Positions 24,530 to 33,973 of a stretch of DNA of 48,114 nucleotides are shown here, in pieces. The position numbers were made by a program, and so were the translations under genes. Within the stretch, counting starts at the first letter, position 1. Each line of letters starts with the position of its first letter. Source of the stretch: Bacteroidaceae bacterium (GTDB lineage: Bacteria > Bacteroidota > Bacteroidia > Bacteroidales > Bacteroidaceae); contig JAKSLJ010000026.1 of the NCBI GenBank assembly GCA_024401275.1, positions 1-48,114 on the forward strand. The letters run 5' to 3'. The notes beneath the pieces were generated by a model. It did not search any database. It was not told the DNA's origin and saw only the letters and a program-made list of their open reading frames with translations.

Positions 24530-25885
24530 CTATTTGAGTTTGGTGCGTCCGTAACCGCTCATGCCGTACTTGCCGTCCAGGTATATTACGGTCAAGCCAC
24601 GGTAGGCAGCTTGCTGCATCATGATGCCGTGGCAGAGCCAACGCTGTCCCTTGGCATCCTTGTATGTCCAACCTACATCGACAGCACGATGAGTGATGAA
24701 ACCATTGCGGGTGAGTGTGCGCCAACCGTCGCTGAGGTAGCATATCTGGGCATTCTTGTGCTCTGGGTCTTCGCGTGCCACCACCTGTTTAGCCATGTTC
24801 TGTATCTCGGCACTAACCTTGTAGGTTTTTGGCATGTCTATTGGGTCGGTGCTGTTTTCGATGACCGCGTTCTGCGCCTTCTGCATCTTCACGCGTGCCT
24901 CTTTATACATGGTCTCGAACTCGGCAGCTCGCTCGTCGCTCTTCCATCCCTCATGCTTCTGTAGGAAGTAGTCGAAGGAGGTGACAAACTCGCGATAGTT
25001 GGTCAGGGCAGCGTCCATATTGCCAGCCTCATACTGCTTCTCAGCCTGGGTGTAGCTGCCGTAAGTGCCACGGAAGACAATGTCGTAGTCGGACTTCATC
25101 GCCACATCAAGCATGATGTTCATAAGCTTGTTGTTGCGCTTCAGTCGTTCTTCCTCAGGCTCGAAGAGCACGTTCTTCTGACCATCCTTTGTGACGGTGG
25201 TCTGCGAGCCGGCATCCAGTGTGAGGCGGAAACGTCCCAGGAACTGCTGGTGGGCAAGGATGTATGCCTTGATCATCTGGCGGTAGGCTATGTACGAGTT
25301 AGGGTCGGCAAGATATTCTGCAAAGAAGGCATTGATGACAATCTCGCTGTAAGGTACGCTCTTACCCGTGTTGCCGATGCCAATCAATCCGTTATGTTCA
25401 AGTCCGTTGAGCTTGGCGTACGACTCGTCCATCATCTTGCGGCACTGCGTAGTGGTGTAATAGATGAAGTCCTCTACCTTCTGCGTTCCGTCGAGATAGA
25501 GTCCCGCATCACTATACTTGTAGTATGGCTGATAAGGGAATAGGTCCTTGTCAAGATGCTCGTAAGCGCCACGTATCTGTGCAGGCGACTTGGTGTAGTT
25601 CTTTCTGACAGTGTTGTCGGATGCCATTGGGTCGGCTTTTATCGCCTCCTTGCTTGGCTTATAGCTGCCAAATGGGTTGAACTTCATAGTCTGCTCGGAA
25701 GGGAAGGTGCTCAGTTCGCCTTCAGAACCAGGCGTTACAGCCTCCTTTGCCTTCTGGACTACTTTTGTCTCTGCCGCCTTTCCAACGGCTTTTTTCAGCA
25801 GATTGTTCACTTGAGCCTGTCCCGCCAATGGTGCCATGCTCATAATACTCAAGGCAACGATGCCACGCACGATAATCTTTTTCAT
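24530..25885 (-). CDS. Secreted protein of unknown function between fibronectin genes
   Basis: A 451-residue protein with a signal peptide (residues about 1-24, LAGQA-Q). After a Lys/Ala-rich helix (NNLLKKAVGKAAETKVVQKAKEA) comes a mainly helical body (KYSDAGLYLDGTQKVEDFIYY; RQMIKAYILAHQQFLGRFRL). The C-terminal part has a WRTLTRNGFITHRAVDVGW segment and ends YGRTKLK. It is not a fibronectin module and has no sorting tail. The family is not recognised; proteins with a similar start are common in Bacteroidales. It lies 45 bases upstream of paralogue 1 on the same strand and downstream of paralogue 2, so joint expression with paralogue 1 is likely. Confidence 0.65.
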   Translation of the reverse strand: MKKIIVRGIVALSIMSMAPLAGQAQVNNLLKKAVGKAAETKVVQKAKEAVTPGSEGELSTFPSEQTMKFNPFGSYKPSKEAIKADPMASDNTVRKNYTKSPAQIRGAYEHLDKDLFPYQPYYKYSDAGLYLDGTQKVEDFIYYTTTQCRKMMDESYAKLNGLEHNGLIGIGNTGKSVPYSEIVINAFFAEYLADPNSYIAYRQMIKAYILAHQQFLGRFRLTLDAGSQTTVTKDGQKNVLFEPEEERLKRNNKLMNIMLDVAMKSDYDIVFRGTYGSYTQAEKQYEAGNMDAALTNYREFVTSFDYFLQKHEGWKSDERAAEFETMYKEARVKMQKAQNAVIENSTDPIDMPKTYKVSAEIQNMAKQVVAREDPEHKNAQICYLSDGWRTLTRNGFITHRAVDVGWTYKDAKGQRWLCHGIMMQQAAYRGLTVIYLDGKYGMSGYGRTKLK

Positions 25886-25931
25886 AGGTTTATGTCTTAT
25901 TTATTGAGTAATAGGAGGAAAGAGATTATTT

Positions 25932-25966
25932 GGCTGCAACGGCGAATGTGCTGTTGCAGCCCTTGG
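25932..25966. repeat. GGCTGCAAC hairpin (lone copy of the composite repeat's left end)
   Basis: GGCTGCAAC (25932-25940) pairs with GTTGCAGCC (25953-25961) and is followed by CTTGG, as in copies B and C. The rest of the composite element is absent. It lies just downstream of the stop of paralogue 2 (minus strand) and may act as its terminator. Confidence 0.6.
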
Positions 25967-25995
25967 TGTATTTGTTTGATTTTGTCAATTTTTCC

Positions 25996-28900
25996 TTACT
26001 TAACCATCACCTTTTTGCCATTCTTTATGATGATGCCGCGGAAGTTCTTGTCAACGCGGATGCCCGATGTGCTGTACATCTTGCCGTCAACGCTTTCGAC
26101 AGTTACTTCGTCGATGGCAGAAGGAGCAGTAGTTGTCAAAGTGAACTGACCGTAGCTTATTGCATTGCCAGCCTCGTCAGCCACCTTGATGCTTACCTCG
26201 TAGTCAGTATCTTCGGTGAGTCCGTCGATGGTGTGGATGTTAGTGTTGCCGGCATTGCGGGTGATCCATGCCGATTCGCCAGCCTTTCGGTATTCTACGT
26301 AGTAAACGAGCTTGTCCTGAGGCGTGCGGTCGTCGGTAGCAAGGTTCCATGACAGAGTGATGCTGGTTCGTGTCAAATCGTCCACGCTGATTGTTATTTC
26401 ACCCAATGAAGGAGCCGTAATGTCAGGGAGAGCCTTTGTGACGACGGTTTTCTTTGTGTAAGTAGTACCATTGCTTGCCTCGTCATACACAACAACGTAG
26501 AAGTCGTATGATGTTTCTGGCTCCAGATTATCTATCGTGCAACTTGTCATGTTGTTGCCGTAGCCGACAGCATCAAGAGTAACAGAGGACTTTGACACAA
26601 ACCTCTTGATTGATGAGCCGCCCTGTTCCTGTTCCCCACTGTATCCGGCTGTGTAATACAGACTGTCCTGCGCTGTGCTGTCGTCGCTCGCCTTATCCCA
26701 AGATATTGATACGCTGTTGTCTGTCACATCTGTGACGTTGATAGCGCTGTTTGAGAGAGTTGGAGCAGTCTTGTCTGACTCAGGGAGAGTCGTGAACGAA
26801 GTCTCCTTATAGAAAGTCAAGTGACCTTCCTTGTCTTCTACGCGGACCATTGCATAGTATTCTGTGTTAGGCTTCAGGTTGTAGAGCTTGCACGAAGTGA
26901 AGTTTTTGCCGTCCTTGTAGAAAGAATAGTCTGTGTCGCCATATCTTCTCATTGTGTAAAGAGTGTAAACAAGTTCTGACTGCGGAGTGCTATCGTCAGT
27001 TGCTTCCACCCATGAGAGCAGAGCGCCGTCCTCTGTCACGCCTTCCACATATATTTCATCATTTACAAGCACCGGAACTTTGATAATCTCTGTACTGATA
27101 ACGATTTCGTCCCTTGCAACTATAGGTGATGGAGTTTTTGTCATGAAAGTCTGGTTTGACTGATCATACTTATGGTCGGAAGTGATTCGGCAGTCAGTCA
27201 TTGAGAGAGCACTAATGCCAGTGACAGTAGCATCCTGGCCATTACCCTTCACCTTAAGTGTTGAGCCATAAATAGAAAGCTTGTGGCTATTCATTGCCAA
27301 GCCTACGCTTGTTGCATCAATCTCTACGGTACATTCGTTCCTGATTGCGAGGTCGCAATTGCAGTAGAACCATCCTTGTATTTTCAGCTGAGCGTTTTCG
27401 CCATATTTGCTATCAGCCTTGATAGTAACCTTGCTGTTTGAATTTGCATTGATATTACCAGAGATTGTGGTCCAACCAACGAGGTTGATGGTGATGTCGT
27501 CATTGATTACGAGGGCATTGCTTGTGCTATACAAATCAGCCCAATTGAGATGGAGCGTCTTTGTTGTCGGGTCGTACTTGATAGTGCCACCATCCTCCCA
27601 GAAGTCATTGGCGTTAGCAGAAGTTACCTGTGTGCCTTCGATGAAGAGAGGGTACTTAGTTACAGTCACAGGCTTAGCCGTTGTAGTTGCCTGAACGGTG
27701 TTGTATCTGCTTATGTTGCCAGCTTCGTCTTCCACGCGAACCTCGAATGTATATCTTGTTGAAGGCTTGAGGTCGCCCACTATGCAAGAAGTCTCGTCCT
27801 TCACCTTCTGGCACAATACGCCGTCACGATAGACAGAGTATTGCAGATTCTCCTGCTTGGTAACGTTGTCCGTCGCCTTGTTCCATGAGAGAGACACGCT
27901 GCCGTAAGTCGTGCCAGTTGCGGTAACCGTCTTGTTCGAAATGGTTGGTGCTGTCCTGTCTTGGGCGTTGGATGTAGTGTGGGTGACGATGTCGTAAGTG
28001 GAAGTGTTGCCCATTCTGTCCTTTACACGCACACGGAATTCGTATGTCGTGTTTGGTTGGAGACTGGAAATGTGACTTGAACTTATGTTTTTTCCTTGTT
28101 CCGCACCGTCTTTAGAATAGCGGCCGCTTGATGGCTCTTTATACATAACCGTATAATCCAAGTCCTCATCGTCAAACAGATTATCCTTTGCCTTTGTCCA
28201 GTTGAGCGTAAGAGAGTTGTCTGAGGCATTGGTTATTGTGAGCTTCTTGTTTGACAGAGTTGGAGCCTCCTTGTCGTTCTCGTAGCCCAAAGGCATAGTT
28301 TTCACACTTGCTATTTCGTAAGTTGATATGTTCTTGTCATCGTCAAAAGCATCGACACGGATTTCATACCATGTGTTTGGCTTAGTGAAATAAGCTTTGG
28401 TTGACGTCATATCCATGCCCAAAGGAGACCCCAAGTTTGCATACATATCAAAAAAAGGTAGATCTGATTCTTTCAGTCGGGTGCCAACTCTGTACCAAAG
28501 GTTTGACTGACTGGTCTCTTTATCAATAGCTCTATTCCATGAAAGATCTGCCGATTTGTGAGTTATGTTACTTCTTCTTATGTTTGGATCAGGAATAGTT
28601 GGAGGATTGGCTGATGATGACTCGGGAACAGTTATTCTTGCTGGGTCATATTTTGTTGTATTTCCAGCTGCATCTTGAGCTTCTACCAAGAAATCATAGG
28701 TGTTTGGCTTTAGATCATATATATATGCAAGCCAAGATTTTGAATCATTATTAGTTATCGTTTTTGCATTTTGGTATTTCACGTTTGCTAACTTGTAATA
28801 GTTGCTTTCACTTGCTTTCTTATAGTAAAAATTGTAGATAAGATCCGCAGTGCAATTGTCAGAGGCTGGCAAATAATATAACGTTATTTGACTGGTGTGT

Positions 28901-29358
28901 TCTCTGTCATTTGTCCAATTTTGCACGAGTTTTTCGTAAAAAACAGAAACCTTCTTGTTTTCTACTGTCGGAGCTTTTGTGTCCGCTTTAGTGGTAACTG
29001 TTAAGGCAGCATACTTTAAGACGTTACGAGAAATGTCTTTTGCGGTAATGTTAATTTCGTATGTTGTGTTCGGTCTTAATCCTGTAAATTCTGTGGAACT
29101 GGTACAATAGCGAACAATATGGGTACTTTTATAGCCATTATCATTTGTTATAACTATTGTATATTCCACATCTTCTTTTGAAGTAGTGTTGTCTGTAGCC
29201 AAGTTCCATTTGACCGAAATAGAATTATCAGTAACATTTTTTAGGAATACTCTCTTGTCACCGACTGTAGGTGGTTCCGTGTCAGCCGCCCACGCAGTCA
29301 GATTTGCCAACGTAGTCAGCAACAGAGCAACGAATGTTCTTAACAATTTTGTTTTCAT
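25996..29358 (-). CDS. Fibronectin type III repeat surface protein, paralogue 2
   Basis: A 1120-residue protein with signal peptide (LTAWA-AD), five FN3-like modules, a central beta-rich domain at about 569-759, three more FN3-like modules and the same type IX-like tail as paralogue 1. Its first three modules differ strongly from those of the other paralogues, while modules 4-8 and the centre are close. The signal-peptide DNA is identical by eye to that of paralogue 3, and the last about 110 bases are nearly identical to paralogue 1, so the gene is a mosaic. Expected at the cell surface; ligand unknown. Codon use in the first third is more AT-rich than in the rest (for example 28440-29260), suggesting that this part has a separate history. 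Confidence 0.85.
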   Translation of the reverse strand: MKTKLLRTFVALLLTTLANLTAWAADTEPPTVGDKRVFLKNVTDNSISVKWNLATDNTTSKEDVEYTIVITNDNGYKSTHIVRYCTSSTEFTGLRPNTTYEINITAKDISRNVLKYAALTVTTKADTKAPTVENKKVSVFYEKLVQNWTNDREHTSQITLYYLPASDNCTADLIYNFYYKKASESNYYKLANVKYQNAKTITNNDSKSWLAYIYDLKPNTYDFLVEAQDAAGNTTKYDPARITVPESSSANPPTIPDPNIRRSNITHKSADLSWNRAIDKETSQSNLWYRVGTRLKESDLPFFDMYANLGSPLGMDMTSTKAYFTKPNTWYEIRVDAFDDDKNISTYEIASVKTMPLGYENDKEAPTLSNKKLTITNASDNSLTLNWTKAKDNLFDDEDLDYTVMYKEPSSGRYSKDGAEQGKNISSSHISSLQPNTTYEFRVRVKDRMGNTSTYDIVTHTTSNAQDRTAPTISNKTVTATGTTYGSVSLSWNKATDNVTKQENLQYSVYRDGVLCQKVKDETSCIVGDLKPSTRYTFEVRVEDEAGNISRYNTVQATTTAKPVTVTKYPLFIEGTQVTSANANDFWEDGGTIKYDPTTKTLHLNWADLYSTSNALVINDDITINLVGWTTISGNINANSNSKVTIKADSKYGENAQLKIQGWFYCNCDLAIRNECTVEIDATSVGLAMNSHKLSIYGSTLKVKGNGQDATVTGISALSMTDCRITSDHKYDQSNQTFMTKTPSPIVARDEIVISTEIIKVPVLVNDEIYVEGVTEDGALLSWVEATDDSTPQSELVYTLYTMRRYGDTDYSFYKDGKNFTSCKLYNLKPNTEYYAMVRVEDKEGHLTFYKETSFTTLPESDKTAPTLSNSAINVTDVTDNSVSISWDKASDDSTAQDSLYYTAGYSGEQEQGGSSIKRFVSKSSVTLDAVGYGNNMTSCTIDNLEPETSYDFYVVVYDEASNGTTYTKKTVVTKALPDITAPSLGEITISVDDLTRTSITLSWNLATDDRTPQDKLVYYVEYRKAGESAWITRNAGNTNIHTIDGLTEDTDYEVSIKVADEAGNAISYGQFTLTTTAPSAIDEVTVESVDGKMYSTSGIRVDKNFRGIIIKNGKKVMVK

Positions 29359-29711
29359 AATTTCTTTGTTTTTTTATTTATTAAATCGTTTCTACTTGTA
29401 CATAAAATAATTAATAAATAATTCGTGGGCAATTTATGGTCATTCTTTCTACGAAAGCGCTACGCGATAACGTGTTCAAAAAATAAATATTGCTTGCGGC
29501 GCAACATAAATTTACCATTAATGACCCATAAATTTATTCATTAATTATTTTTTGGGGAGTGTATTTTTTTTGATTTTTAACGTGAATTGCCGTGAATTAA
29601 ACGTAAATTTTCGTAAATGCTTTTTCTACATGCTTACAGTATAAAGGTATTCATGAAAATTCACGTTTAATTTACGATAATCGCGTTTTAAATAAAACAT
29701 ATTTATTTCTA
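29359..29711. other. Intergenic region with inverted and spaced repeats, upstream of paralogue 2
   Basis: AAAATAATTAATAAATAA (from 29404) with GCAATTTATGGTCATT faces its near complement AATGACCCATAAATTTATT...ATTATTTT (29519-29551). From 29581 come CGTGAATT, CGTGAATT, CGTAAATT and CGTAAATG, spaced 10-13 bases. Inverted counterparts TTCACGTTTAATTTACG lie at 29660-29676. These look like clustered protein-binding sites or decayed palindromes. No gene and no standard promoter were found. Confidence 0.5.
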
Positions 29712-32700
29712 CTATTTATTAAAATACTTCTTGCCATTCTTAATGACAACACCACGGAAGTTTACGCTAACTCTTACACCCGATGTGCTGTACATCTTCT
29801 CGTCACCGCTTTCGGCAGTTACTTCGTCGATAGCAGAAGGAGCAGTAGTTGTCACAGTGAACTGACCGTAGCTCATTGCATTGCCAGCCTCGTCAGCAAC
29901 TGAGATGCAGATATCGTAATCAGTTCCCTTTGTGAGACCGTCGATGGTGTATGAAGTAGAGTTGCCTGTGTTGCGAGTGTTCCAAACAGACTCGCTTGCC
30001 TTCTTGTATTCCACTGTGTAAACGAGATCGCCCTGAGGAGTGCGGTCGTCGGTTGCAGGGCTCCAAGTCAATGCGATGCTCTTCTCTGTCACCTCGTCCA
30101 CACTGATTGTTACTTCACCCAATGAAGGAGCAGTCACGTCAGGGAGAGCCTTTGTAGTGACGGTTTTCTTTGTGTAAGTAGCACCATTGCTTTCTCCGTC
30201 ATACACAACAACGTAGAAATCGTATGAAGTTTCTGGTTCAAGATTCTCCGCTGTGCAACTTGTCATGTCGTATCCGTTGGCAATAGGATTGTGCACATCT
30301 TGTTCCCATCCCGATTCCGGTTCAGACGATTTCTTGTATCCGGCAAAATAGATCAGCTTATCCTGCGCTGTGCGGTCGTCGCTTGCCTTAGCCCATGATA
30401 TTGATACGCTGTTGTCTGTAACATCTGTGACGTTGATGGCGCTGTTAGAGAGAGTTGGAGCTTTCTTGTCAGACTCTGGAAGAGTCTTGAACGAAGTCTC
30501 CTTATAGAAAGTAAAGTTACGGTCCTTATCTGCTACGCGAACTATTGCATAATATTCTGTATTAGGCTGCAAGTTATAGAGTTTGCATGAAGTGAGGTTT
30601 CTGCCGCTTGTATAGCCAGTGTAGTCAGTGTCGCCGTATCTTCTCATTGTGTAGAGCGTGTAATCGAGGTCTGACTGTGGAGTGTTGTCGTCAGTTGCTG
30701 GTATCCATGAGAGCAGAGCACCTTCCTCTGTAACACCTTCCACCTCGATTTCATCGTTTACAAGCACCGGAACTCTGATAATCTCTGTGCTGATAACTAC
30801 ATCGTCCTTTGCCACGCCGCCCGATGCATTCAAGAAAGTCTTGCTTGCCGCAGCGTACTTGTGGTCGGAAGTGATATGGCAGTCTGTCATTGAGAGAGCA
30901 CTAATGCCAGAGACAGTAGCGTTCTTGCCGTCGCCCTTTACCTTAAGCGTAGAGCCATAGACAGAAAGCTGGTGGCTGTTCAGAATCAAACCGGAAGTAT
31001 TGCCTTTGCTTGTAGCATCAATCTCTACGGTACATTCGTTCTTGATAGTGAGGTCGCAATTGCCGTAGAAGTATCCGTTTTGTATTTTCAGCTGAGCGTT
31101 TTCGCCATTGTTGTCATCAGCCTTGATAGTAACCTTGCTGCTTGAAGCGGCATTGATATTACCAGAGATAGTGGTCCAACCAACGAGGTTGATGGTGATG
31201 TCGTCATTGATTTCGAGGGTATTGCTTGTGCTATACAAATCAGCCCAATTGAGATGGAGAGTCTTTGTCGTCGGGTCGTACTTGATAGTTCCACCATCAC
31301 CCCAGAAGTCATTGGCGTTAGCTGAAGTTACCTGTGTGCCTTCGATGAAGAGAGGGTACTTAGTTACAGTCACAGGCTTAGCCGTTGTAGTTGCCTGAAC
31401 GGTGTTGTACTTGCTTATGTTGCCAGCTTCGTCTTCCACGCGAACCTCGAATGTGTATTTTGTTGAAGGTTTGAGGTCGCCAACGATATAGGAAGTTTCG
31501 TTCTTCATCTTCTTGCACAATACGCCGTCGCGGAAAACAGAGTATTGCAGATTCTCCTGCTTGGTGACGTTGTCAGTTGCCTTGTTCCAATTGAGAGTCA
31601 CGCTGCCGTAAGTCGCGCCAGTTGCGGTAACGGTCTTGTTGGAAATTGTTGGTGCAGTTCTGTCCTGAGTGTTAGATGTTGTGTAGGTGAGGATGTCGTA
31701 AGTAGAAGTATTGCCCACACCATCCTTTACACGCACATAGAATTCGTATGTCGTGTTTGGTTGGAGACTGGAAATGTGACTTGAACTTATGTTCTTTCCT
31801 TGTTCCGCACCATCTTTAGAATAGCGACCACTTGATGCCTCTTTATACATAACCGTATAATCCAAGTCCTCATCGTCAAACAGATTATCCTTAGCCTTTG
31901 TCCAATTGAGCGTAAGAGAGTTGTCTGTAGCATTGGTTACAGTGAGCTTCTTGTTTGAAAGAGTTGGAGCTTCCTTGTCGTTTTCGTAGTCCGTTGGCAA
32001 AGTTTTAGCAAATGCAGATTCGTAATAAGTGATGTTCGCTTCTGTATCATATACGTCAACAAGGAATTCATACCAAGTGTTAGGCTTAAGACCACTAACC
32101 TTTGCATATGTCATATCTTTGACACCATGTAATACGCGAACAAATTTATCACCATCTTTTTGACGACAGAATACCCGATACTTTAGTTCTGACTGTTTTG
32201 TCATATCGTCAGTAGCTCTTTCCCATTTAAGCTCAACAGATTGGTCTGTTATGTTATATCGATATAAATATGGAGAAGGAAGAGTTGGTGCTGCAGATTC
32301 CGGTATTGTATATGTTAAAGGATTATACTCTGATTGGTTTCCTGCCGCATCGTAAACTACAACCTTAAATCCATGAGTTCCTGGCTGAAGATTTTCGAAA
32401 GTTCTGTTATATTGATCTTTATGACTATCTACATAATCATACATATAACCAAAAACCTGCTCGTATGTACTATGGCCTGGTTCTTTATGGTATAGGTGGT
32501 GATAAATATTAGTCTGTTTGTCTTCTGCCATTGCCCATGCTAATTTTAATCTAGCAGTAGAACTAGTATAGAGGTCGCCAGGAAAAAAAGTTAATGTAGC
32601 CTCAATATTTTTGTTTGGTATTCTTGGTGGTTCAGTATCGGCTTTTGGTTTTGCGTATAGAGTTTCATAATAGCTGTAATTCCCTGCTTTATCACGCACA

Positions 32701-33014
32701 GAAATTATTATTTCGCATCCCAAACTACTACCGTTATATTGAACTGTATAAGAATTTATGTCATTAAAGCTTCTTGTAAAGTAAAGCTTATCAGTAGGTG
32801 CTTTAAACTTAATTGTATAAAGTAAGTCCTTTTGTGGTGTCAAATTATCTGTTGCTTTATCCCACTTAATATTGATAGTTTTATAATCTGTTCCTGTCAC
32901 GGTAATCTTCTTGTTGCTAATCGTAGGTGGTTCCGTGTCAGCCGCCCACGCAGTCAGATTTGCCAACGTAGTCAGCAACAGAGCAACGAATGTTCTTAAC
33001 AATTTTGTTTTCAT
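29712..33014 (-). CDS. Fibronectin type III repeat surface protein, paralogue 3
   Basis: An 1100-residue protein with signal peptide (identical to paralogue 2), five FN3-like modules, a central beta-rich domain at about 548-748, three further modules and a tail (MYSTSGVRVSVNFRGVVIKNGKKYFNK). DNA of 30361-31487 shows no difference by eye from 21786-22912 of paralogue 1 (about 1.1 kb). A second block of about 330 bases near the 3' end matches as well. Between these blocks about 195 bases differ clearly (the loop segment of module 7). Modules 1-3 are unique and AT-rich. The pattern indicates recent gene conversion or unequal exchange within the family. Confidence 0.85.
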   Translation of the reverse strand: MKTKLLRTFVALLLTTLANLTAWAADTEPPTISNKKITVTGTDYKTINIKWDKATDNLTPQKDLLYTIKFKAPTDKLYFTRSFNDINSYTVQYNGSSLGCEIIISVRDKAGNYSYYETLYAKPKADTEPPRIPNKNIEATLTFFPGDLYTSSTARLKLAWAMAEDKQTNIYHHLYHKEPGHSTYEQVFGYMYDYVDSHKDQYNRTFENLQPGTHGFKVVVYDAAGNQSEYNPLTYTIPESAAPTLPSPYLYRYNITDQSVELKWERATDDMTKQSELKYRVFCRQKDGDKFVRVLHGVKDMTYAKVSGLKPNTWYEFLVDVYDTEANITYYESAFAKTLPTDYENDKEAPTLSNKKLTVTNATDNSLTLNWTKAKDNLFDDEDLDYTVMYKEASSGRYSKDGAEQGKNISSSHISSLQPNTTYEFYVRVKDGVGNTSTYDILTYTTSNTQDRTAPTISNKTVTATGATYGSVTLNWNKATDNVTKQENLQYSVFRDGVLCKKMKNETSYIVGDLKPSTKYTFEVRVEDEAGNISKYNTVQATTTAKPVTVTKYPLFIEGTQVTSANANDFWGDGGTIKYDPTTKTLHLNWADLYSTSNTLEINDDITINLVGWTTISGNINAASSSKVTIKADDNNGENAQLKIQNGYFYGNCDLTIKNECTVEIDATSKGNTSGLILNSHQLSVYGSTLKVKGDGKNATVSGISALSMTDCHITSDHKYAAASKTFLNASGGVAKDDVVISTEIIRVPVLVNDEIEVEGVTEEGALLSWIPATDDNTPQSDLDYTLYTMRRYGDTDYTGYTSGRNLTSCKLYNLQPNTEYYAIVRVADKDRNFTFYKETSFKTLPESDKKAPTLSNSAINVTDVTDNSVSISWAKASDDRTAQDKLIYFAGYKKSSEPESGWEQDVHNPIANGYDMTSCTAENLEPETSYDFYVVVYDGESNGATYTKKTVTTKALPDVTAPSLGEVTISVDEVTEKSIALTWSPATDDRTPQGDLVYTVEYKKASESVWNTRNTGNSTSYTIDGLTKGTDYDICISVADEAGNAMSYGQFTVTTTAPSAIDEVTAESGDEKMYSTSGVRVSVNFRGVVIKNGKKYFNK

Positions 33015-33062
33015 AATGTTTATGTTTTTATTTGATTAATTGATTATATTTACACACGAAAA

Positions 33063-33104
33063 GCGCCTGCTATAGGCACTCATAAGAGTACCTATAGCAG
33101 GCGC
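33063..33104. terminator. Strong hairpin downstream of the toxin-antitoxin pair
   Basis: GCGCCTGCTATAGG (33063-33076) pairs perfectly with CCTATAGCAGGCGC (33091-33104). On the minus strand the stem is followed by TTTT. It would end the toxin-antitoxin transcript before the fibronectin gene. A tract of nine C lies nearby at 33138-33146. Confidence 0.7.
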
Positions 33105-33245
33105 AAAATATATAAGTTGTTGATAATAAGTCGTTTACCCCCCCCCTAAATTCCATACAAGCACACGAAGCCATTACGCTTGCAGCAACGTAAGACGAAT
33201 GGTTGTATGTAAGAGTAGGTTGAGTCATTTTGTTTGGGGGAGTGT

Positions 33246-33590
33246 TTACTGTTTCTTTACTTGTTGAACTAATTCCTTAGTGTATGCATCTGTGACACTG
33301 GAGATTTCGCTCTTGTCATAGATTGTGAGTAGTGTAACTTCATAAGAATCAGGTTCGGCGACCTTAACGGCATAGGTGATGACACGTCCGCCTCCACTTT
33401 TTCCACTGCTTTTCGAACTTATAGCAATGCGTATTTTATAAACTCCACCGCCAAGGTCTGTACCATGTGTGGGTACTTGGCGAAGAGTTGTGACGAGTTG
33501 TTGTAAATCCGTCTTGAGAGATTTATATTTCTTAGCCAAACGTTTTGCTCTGCGATCGAACTCTGGTATTGTGTTTATGCAGACTTCCAT
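33246..33590 (-). CDS. RelE/HigB-like toxin of a type II toxin-antitoxin pair
   Basis: A 114-residue basic protein: IPEFDRRAKRLAKKYKSLKTDLQQL, then GVYKIRIAISSKSSGKSGGGRVITYAV, then LLTIYDKSE. This is the fold order of RelE/ParE superfamily toxins, especially the HigB-like members of Bacteroidetes, which have the R-V-I-Y strand and the LxxIYDKSE end. Members usually cleave mRNA at the ribosome. The gene begins 16 bases after the small antitoxin gene and is transcribed with it from the promoter at 33903-33933. A long helical N-terminus and a Ser/Gly/Lys-rich loop are visible. Exact biochemical activity cannot be told. Confidence 0.8.
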   Translation of the reverse strand: MEVCINTIPEFDRRAKRLAKKYKSLKTDLQQLVTTLRQVPTHGTDLGGGVYKIRIAISSKSSGKSGGGRVITYAVKVAEPDSYEVTLLTIYDKSEISSVTDAYTKELVQQVKKQ

Positions 33591-33606
33591 GATATAGGTG
33601 AGTAGT

Positions 33607-33843
33607 TTAGAGTTCGTTGAAAAGTTCTTCTACAGGGCGTGCCTTGCCTTCTTTCAATTCTTTGAAAGCCTGTGTGAGGCTTTCCTTCATCATCATTTGC
33701 TGGCGGCGTGCCTCCACTTCTTCTGCATGTGCTTCGATAATATATTTAGTAAATGCACGCTGCACACTCTTCGATGATGAAGTGAAGTGCGCTAGGAGTG
33801 CGTCAAGCGGACTGGTTGCCGGCTGTATTGTTAATGTTGCCAT
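33607..33843 (-). CDS. Antitoxin partner of the RelE/HigB-like toxin
   Basis: A 78-residue mainly helical protein starting MATLTIQPATSPLDALLAHF and ending EGKARPVEELFNEL. No classic HTH is seen; the C-terminal helix with VEELFNEL is typical of antitoxins that wrap the toxin. Its position directly before the toxin gene, on the same strand with a 16-base gap and behind a good promoter, supports the role. Antitoxins of this sort usually also repress their own promoter; no operator was identified. Confidence 0.7.
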   Translation of the reverse strand: MATLTIQPATSPLDALLAHFTSSSKSVQRAFTKYIIEAHAEEVEARRQQMMMKESLTQAFKELKEGKARPVEELFNEL

Positions 33844-33902
33844 AGTGGTTGATATTTATTGTTACTTTATCTTTGTTCGTTAAGATTTGTTATATTCGGC
33901 TG

Positions 33903-33933
33903 CAAATATACGATTTTATTCATTTCCAACAAA
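33903..33933 (-). promoter_or_regulatory. Promoter of the toxin-antitoxin operon
   Basis: On the minus strand TTTG (33930-33933), 19 bases, TATATTTG (33903-33910): a full consensus match. The leader to the antitoxin ATG at 33843 is about 55 bases. Confidence 0.75.
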
Positions 33934-33973
33934 ATAAATCGGGGGAAAAATGAGGAAATAAAAAGAAAACCAA

